From assembly GCF_001668675.1 (NCBI RefSeq), contig NZ_LZKQ01000040.1, positions 1 through 32,167 on the forward strand: a DNA stretch of 32,167 bases, read 5' to 3'. This document shows, in pieces, positions 26,837 through 32,167 of the stretch (position 1 is the first letter of the stretch; every line of letters starts with the position of its first letter). The notes beneath the pieces were generated by a model. It did not search any database and had not been told where the DNA came from. It worked only from the letters and a program-made list of their open reading frames with translations. A program made the translations under genes and the position numbers. Origin of the DNA: Mycobacterium asiaticum. GTDB taxonomy: Bacteria; Actinomycetota; Actinomycetes; Mycobacteriales; Mycobacteriaceae.

Positions 26837-28342
26837 ATGACGACCCTTCTGACGCAAGGCATTTCGCGGTTGCGGACGTTCATCACCACGCCCGAGGCGG
26901 CACCGGCGCGGCAGGGTTTCCTGGGGTCGGTGCTGATCACCGCCGGCGGACTGGGTGCGGGCAGCACCCGCCTGCACGATCCGTTGCTGGAGTCGATCCA
27001 CATGTCCTGGCTGCGGTTCGGCCACGGGTTGGTGTTGTCGTCGATCCTGCTGTGGCTGGGCGTGGTCCTGGTGATCGTCGCGTGGTTGCGACTGGGTCGG
27101 CGCGCGCTGGCGGGACAGACCAGCGAATTCACCATGCGGGCCACCACCGCGTTCTGGCTGGCGCCGTTGCTGCTGTCAGTGCCGGTGTTCAGCCGCGACA
27201 CCTATTCCTATCTCGCCCAGGGCGCGCTGCTGCGCGACGGCCTGGACCCCTACGCGGTGGGGCCGGTCGGTAACCCGAATCCGTTGCTGGACGACGTCAG
27301 CCCGATCTGGACGATCACCACCGCCCCGTACGGGCCGGCGTTCATCCTGGTGGCCAAGCTGGTGACGATGCTGGTCGGCAACAACGTCGTGGCGGGCACC
27401 ATGCTGTTGCGGCTGTGCATGCTGCCCGGGCTGGTGCTGCTGATCTGGGCCGCTCCCCGGCTGGCGCATCATGTCGGCAGCGACGGCGCCAAGGCGTTGT
27501 GGATCTGCGTGCTCAACCCCCTGGTGTTGATCCACCTGATGGGTGGGGTGCACAACGAAATGCTGATGGTCGGCCTGATGGCCGCCGGCATCGCGCTGAC
27601 CCTGCAACGCCGCCATGTCCTCGGCATCGCGTTGCTCACCGTCGGGATCGCGGTCAAAGCCACCGCCGGGCTGGCGTTGCCGTTCATGTTCTGGGTATGG
27701 ATGCGTCACCTGCGCGAGGACCGAAACTGGCATCCGGTGCGGGCTTTCGTGGTGGCCGCCCTGTCGTCGCTGGCGATCTGTGTCGCGGGCTTCGCGGTGC
27801 TGTCCCTGATCGCGGGTGTGGGCCTGGGCTGGATGACCGCCCTGGCGGGCTCGGTGAAGATCATCAACTGGTTGACCGTGCCGACGGCGGTGGCGAACCT
27901 GGTGCACTTCTTCGGCAGCGGGTTGTTCGCTGTTCAGTTCTATGCCGTGCTGCGGATCGCCCGGCTGATCGGGATTTTGATCATCGCGGTATCACTGCCG
28001 GTGTTGTGGTGGCGTTTCCGCCACGACGACCGGGAGGCGCTGACCGGCATCGCCGGCGTGATGCTGATCGTGGTGCTCTTCGTGCCGGCGGCGCTGCCCT
28101 GGTACTACTCGTGGCCGCTGGCCGTGCTCGCCCCGCTGGCGCAGTCACGCCGGGCAATGGCCGCCGTCGCCGGAATCTCGACGTGGATCATGGTGATCTT
28201 CAAGCCCGACGGGTCGCACGGCATGTATTCCTGGCTGCACGTGGGATTGGCGACCGCGTTCGCGGTGCTGGCATGGTATTCGCTGTACCGCCAGGACGAG
28301 CCGGTGGTGCGGGCCGAGGAGCAGCCGGCTAGTACGCCATAG
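26837..28342 (+). CDS. mptA: MptA, alpha-1,6-mannosyltransferase
   Basis: Polyprenyl-phosphomannose-dependent GT-C mannosyltransferase that extends the alpha-1,6-mannan backbone of lipomannan and lipoarabinomannan on the periplasmic side of the membrane. The 501-residue protein has about 12 hydrophobic segments. The first large loop carries the acidic SRDTYSYLAQGALLRDGLDPYAVGP region typical of GT-C catalytic sites, and VHNEMLMVGLMAAG is conserved further on. ATG 26837 lies 4 nt after idsA2, so the two are almost certainly co-transcribed; the prenyl diphosphate product of IdsA2 could feed the lipid carrier, but that is inference. Its 3' end overlaps the convergent Rv2175c-like gene by 14 nt. 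Confidence 0.95.
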   Translation: MTTLLTQGISRLRTFITTPEAAPARQGFLGSVLITAGGLGAGSTRLHDPLLESIHMSWLRFGHGLVLSSILLWLGVVLVIVAWLRLGRRALAGQTSEFTMRATTAFWLAPLLLSVPVFSRDTYSYLAQGALLRDGLDPYAVGPVGNPNPLLDDVSPIWTITTAPYGPAFILVAKLVTMLVGNNVVAGTMLLRLCMLPGLVLLIWAAPRLAHHVGSDGAKALWICVLNPLVLIHLMGGVHNEMLMVGLMAAGIALTLQRRHVLGIALLTVGIAVKATAGLALPFMFWVWMRHLREDRNWHPVRAFVVAALSSLAICVAGFAVLSLIAGVGLGWMTALAGSVKIINWLTVPTAVANLVHFFGSGLFAVQFYAVLRIARLIGILIIAVSLPVLWWRFRHDDREALTGIAGVMLIVVLFVPAALPWYYSWPLAVLAPLAQSRRAMAAVAGISTWIMVIFKPDGSHGMYSWLHVGLATAFAVLAWYSLYRQDEPVVRAEEQPASTP

Positions 28343-28733
28343 CCTGGGCGCGCCGCACCACCTCGCGAGCCTGATGGGCATGCAGGGCGTCGACCGGGCG
28401 GGCATTGCTCAGGGCGTCACGGGAGCCGTCGCGGGTAACCGTGAGCGACGGGTCCGGGGTGAACAGCCAGCGCACGATCTCGGTGTCGTGGTAGCCGCCG
28501 TCGTGCAGGATCGTCAACAACCCCGGCAGGCTCTTCACGACCTGGCCGGAGTTGGTGAAGAAGACCTGCGGCACCACCACCCCGCCGTTGCGGCGCACCG
28601 CAACCAGGTGGCCTTCGCGCAACTGCTGCTGCACCTTGCTCACCGGTATGCCGAGCAGTTCAGCGACCCGGGTCAGGTCGTAGGTTGGCTCGTCAGGATC
28701 CAGAACATCGTCGCCGGCCGGAATGCTGCCCAC
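28329..28733 (-). CDS. DNA-binding regulator, PknL partner (Rv2175c-like)
   Basis: Small winged helix-turn-helix protein. With GTG 28733 it has 134 residues; the HTH is about 18-58 (YDLTRVAELLGIPVSKVQQQLREGHLVAVRR), followed by the conserved block QVFFTNSGQVVKSLPGLL and a C-terminus identical in style to M. tuberculosis Rv2175c (AREVVRRAQAMAY). Rv2175c is a substrate of PknL, phosphorylated at Thr9, which reduces DNA binding. I choose GTG 28733 because TAGACT lies exactly 7 nt before it, as in leaderless mycobacterial mRNAs, and no ribosome binding site exists. A longer frame starts at GTG 28811 with a GGAGG upstream but would overlap the pknL promoter. In both versions the position matching Thr9 is not Thr. 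It is divergent from pknL. Confidence 0.88.
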   Translation of the reverse strand: MGSIPAGDDVLDPDEPTYDLTRVAELLGIPVSKVQQQLREGHLVAVRRNGGVVVPQVFFTNSGQVVKSLPGLLTILHDGGYHDTEIVRWLFTPDPSLTVTRDGSRDALSNARPVDALHAHQAREVVRRAQAMAY

Positions 28734-28825
28734 GGCGTTCAGTCTAGAACTTGCCAGGCGGCCAAGTCTGCGCGTTTTGGCGACGTTTCCCCATGAAATT
28801 GCGGCGCACACCTACGATGGCCTCC
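28734..28825. promoter_or_regulatory. Divergent leaderless promoter pair, Rv2175c-like gene and pknL
   Basis: Both directions have a TANNNT element 7 nt before a GTG start: TAGACT (28746-28741) before GTG 28733 on the minus strand, and TACGAT (28813-28818) before GTG 28826 on the plus strand. Neither start has a convincing Shine-Dalgarno sequence. The two -10 elements are about 65 nt apart, so a regulator bound between them, possibly the Rv2175c-like protein itself, could control both genes. Confidence 0.55.
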
Positions 28826-30085
28826 GTGGTTGAGACGGGAGACCTGCGCGCCAGCACGCTGCTGGATGGCCGCTATCTCGTCCAGGCCAAGATCGCCAGC
28901 GGCGGCACCTCGACCGTCTACCGCGGGGTTGACACCCGGCTGGACCGCCCCGTCGCCCTGAAGGTGATGGACGCGCGCTATGCGGGTGACCAACAGTTCC
29001 TGACCCGGTTTCAGCTCGAGGCGCGCGCGGTGGCGCGGCTGAAGAATCCGAACGTGGTGGCGGTCTACGACCAGGGCCACGACGGCCGGCACCCGTTTCT
29101 GGTGATGGAGCTCGTCGAGGGCGGCACCCTGCGCGAGCTGCTGATCGAGCGGGGGCCGATGCCGCCGCATGCGGTGGCCGCGGTGCTGCGGCCGGTGCTG
29201 GGCGGGTTGGCCGAGGCGCATCGGGCCGGGCTGGTGCACCGCGACATCAAACCGGAGAACGTCCTGATCTCCGACGGCGGCGAGGTCAAGATCGCCGACT
29301 TCGGGTTGGTCCGGGCGGTCGCCGGGGCCGGAATCACTTCCGCCAGTGTCATTTTGGGCACCGCCGCCTACCTCTCGCCCGAGCAGGTCCGCGACGGCAA
29401 CGCCGGGCCCCGCAGCGACGTGTACTCGGCCGGGATACTGACCTACGAGCTGCTGACCGGTCAAACCCCGTTCACCGGTGACTCGGCGTTGTCGATCGCC
29501 TATCAGCGGATGGATAACGATGTGCCCCCGCCGAGTGCGGTAATCGAAGGTGTGCCACCGCAATTCGACGATTTCGTGGCGTGCGCGACTGCTCGGGACC
29601 CCGCCGAACGGTATGCCGACGCGATCGAGATGGCCGCCGACGTGGCGGCGATCGTCGAGGAGCTGGGGTTGCCGGACTTTCGGGTGCCGGCGCCGCGCAA
29701 TTCGGCACAGCACCGGTCCGCGGCGCTGCAGCGCAGCCGCGTGGCCGAGCGGCCGAACCCGGGCCCGCCGCCGGTGCATCGCCCGACCCGGCAGTTCACC
29801 CGCGAACCGGGCGACTGGCCGCAGCAGGTGCCGCCGGCTGAGCGTGATCATGCAGCCGATTCGGGGTACGACTACGGATCCGACCCTGAATTCGACTCTG
29901 GCGCAGACGAATACGGCGACGACTCAGAGGAGTTCGCCGGCATCCCGATCGAGGACTTCAGGTGGGAGCGACAGCACCGCCGGCGCTTGATGCTGGTGTG
30001 GATGGCGGTGGTGCTGACCCTGACCGGACTGGTCGCGACGGCTGGGTGGACCGTGGGCGTGCACCTGAGCGCCTTGTTGCGTTAG
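28826..30085 (+). CDS. pknL: PknL, membrane Ser/Thr protein kinase
   Basis: Eukaryote-type Ser/Thr kinase. The 419-residue protein has an N-terminal kinase domain: glycine loop IASGGTSTVYRG (about 23-34), catalytic Lys46 in VALKV, HRDIKPENVL (138-147) and DFG (158-160). The activation loop is GITSASVILGTAAYLSPE (about 169-186). A Pro/Arg/Asp-rich linker (about 280-385) and one C-terminal membrane helix follow; there is no extracellular sensor domain beyond a few residues. Compared with M. tuberculosis PknL, Thr173 is kept (Thr171 here), while the Thr175 position is Ala173. GTG 28826 fits both homology (MVE) and the leaderless promoter; ATG 28817 is the alternative. It is divergent from its presumed substrate gene. 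Confidence 0.95.
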   Translation: MVETGDLRASTLLDGRYLVQAKIASGGTSTVYRGVDTRLDRPVALKVMDARYAGDQQFLTRFQLEARAVARLKNPNVVAVYDQGHDGRHPFLVMELVEGGTLRELLIERGPMPPHAVAAVLRPVLGGLAEAHRAGLVHRDIKPENVLISDGGEVKIADFGLVRAVAGAGITSASVILGTAAYLSPEQVRDGNAGPRSDVYSAGILTYELLTGQTPFTGDSALSIAYQRMDNDVPPPSAVIEGVPPQFDDFVACATARDPAERYADAIEMAADVAAIVEELGLPDFRVPAPRNSAQHRSAALQRSRVAERPNPGPPPVHRPTRQFTREPGDWPQQVPPAERDHAADSGYDYGSDPEFDSGADEYGDDSEEFAGIPIEDFRWERQHRRRLMLVWMAVVLTLTGLVATAGWTVGVHLSALLR

Positions 30086-30123
30086 CTGGCGCGAGCAGAC
30101 GCCCCTTCCGCAGCGCGCGCCCC
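30086..30123. repeat. Half copy of the intergenic hairpin repeat between pknL and aroG
   Basis: The 14 nt GCGCGAGCAGACGC at 30089-30102 are identical to the start of the ftsQ-ftsZ hairpin (6414-6427). The rest of that element is missing; a short GGCGCG/CGCGCC stem is still possible (30088-30093 with 30117-30122). It lies between two convergent genes and may act as a weak two-way terminator. Confidence 0.5.
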
Positions 30124-32050
<1,927 letters not shown>

Positions 32051-32056
32051 CGCCGC

Positions 32057-32062
32057 AGCCTA
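32057..32062 (-). promoter_or_regulatory. -10 element for the leaderless exoribonuclease gene
   Basis: On the minus strand TAGGCT, then GCGGCG, then the GTG start at 32050. The pattern equals those before aroG, pknL and the Rv2175c-like gene, with a 6-nt spacer. Confidence 0.45.
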
Positions 32063-32094
32063 ATGCGGGCTAGTGCGTCCGGGCGCGGCCCCGT

Positions 32095-32167
32095 GCCGAG
32101 CAGACGCGTAAGCCCCCCCCCCCCCCGGGGGGGGGGGGGGGGCGCGGGGGGGCGCCCCCGGGCGCGG
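32095..32167. repeat. Low-complexity right edge, truncated copy of the hairpin repeat
   Basis: Clean sequence GAGCAGACGCG(T)AAGCCCC (from 32098) equals the left arm of the ftsQ-ftsZ hairpin apart from one base, then changes at once into long runs of C and G. This looks like a contig that broke inside another copy of the hairpin. The homopolymer part after about 32114 should not be trusted. Confidence 0.65.

Overview
The window is a chromosomal segment from a mycobacterium. By eye it is about two-thirds GC, and gene content and order follow the M. tuberculosis Rv2143 to Rv2179c interval. Genus-level markers are Wag31 (DivIVA), a meso-diaminopimelate-type MurE, lipomannan genes (mptA, lppM), the kinase/regulator pair pknL and Rv2175c, and a type II DAHP synthase of mycobacterial length. 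Several proteins look closest to slow growers, but I cannot name the species. All homologies rest on memory of M. tuberculosis proteins and on motifs; no search was run.

Layout. Positions 1-97 and about 32095-32167 are low-complexity sequence and look like assembly edges. 146-838 is a phosphoribosyltransferase. From 22229 down to 848 almost everything is on the minus strand and forms the division and cell wall (dcw) cluster, transcribed mraZ, rsmH, ftsL-like, pbpB, murE, murF, mraY, murD, ftsW, murG, murC, ftsQ, then ftsZ, yfiH/pgeF, yggS, sepF, yggT, wag31 and a small membrane protein. Neighbours from rsmH to pbpB and from murE to ftsQ mostly overlap by ATGA, GTGA or TGATG, which suggests translational coupling. 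A very strong hairpin closes the run after ftsQ; ftsZ restarts behind its own promoter region. Further hairpins lie after sepF and after wag31.

From 22631 to 32050 are accessory but conserved mycobacterial genes: a DUF3040 membrane protein, a GNAT acetyltransferase, lppM, a methylenetetrahydrofolate reductase-like protein, idsA2, mptA, the DNA-binding Rv2175c homologue, pknL, aroG and the Rv2179c 3'-5' exoribonuclease.

How it works together. The mur genes build UDP-MurNAc-pentapeptide and lipid II (MurE, MurF, MurD, MurC, MraY, MurG). FtsW and PbpB polymerise and cross-link septal wall. FtsQ, the FtsL-like protein, FtsZ and SepF form the divisome, and Wag31 directs polar growth. MraZ probably represses the whole run through box arrays in front of its own gene.

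Most notable observations: (1) two oppositely oriented arrays of 10-bp-spaced TGGGG boxes in the mraZ upstream region; (2) both window edges look like corrupted copies of the ftsQ-ftsZ hairpin; (3) PknL lacks one of the two activation-loop threonines known in M. tuberculosis while its neighbour-substrate lacks the phosphorylated N-terminal threonine; (4) four genes at the right end have TANNNT elements 6-7 nt before the start codon, indicating leaderless mRNAs; (5) the Rv2159c-Rv2162c block found between pbpB and murE in M. tuberculosis is absent. I see no CRISPR array, tRNA, rRNA, prophage or insertion sequence.
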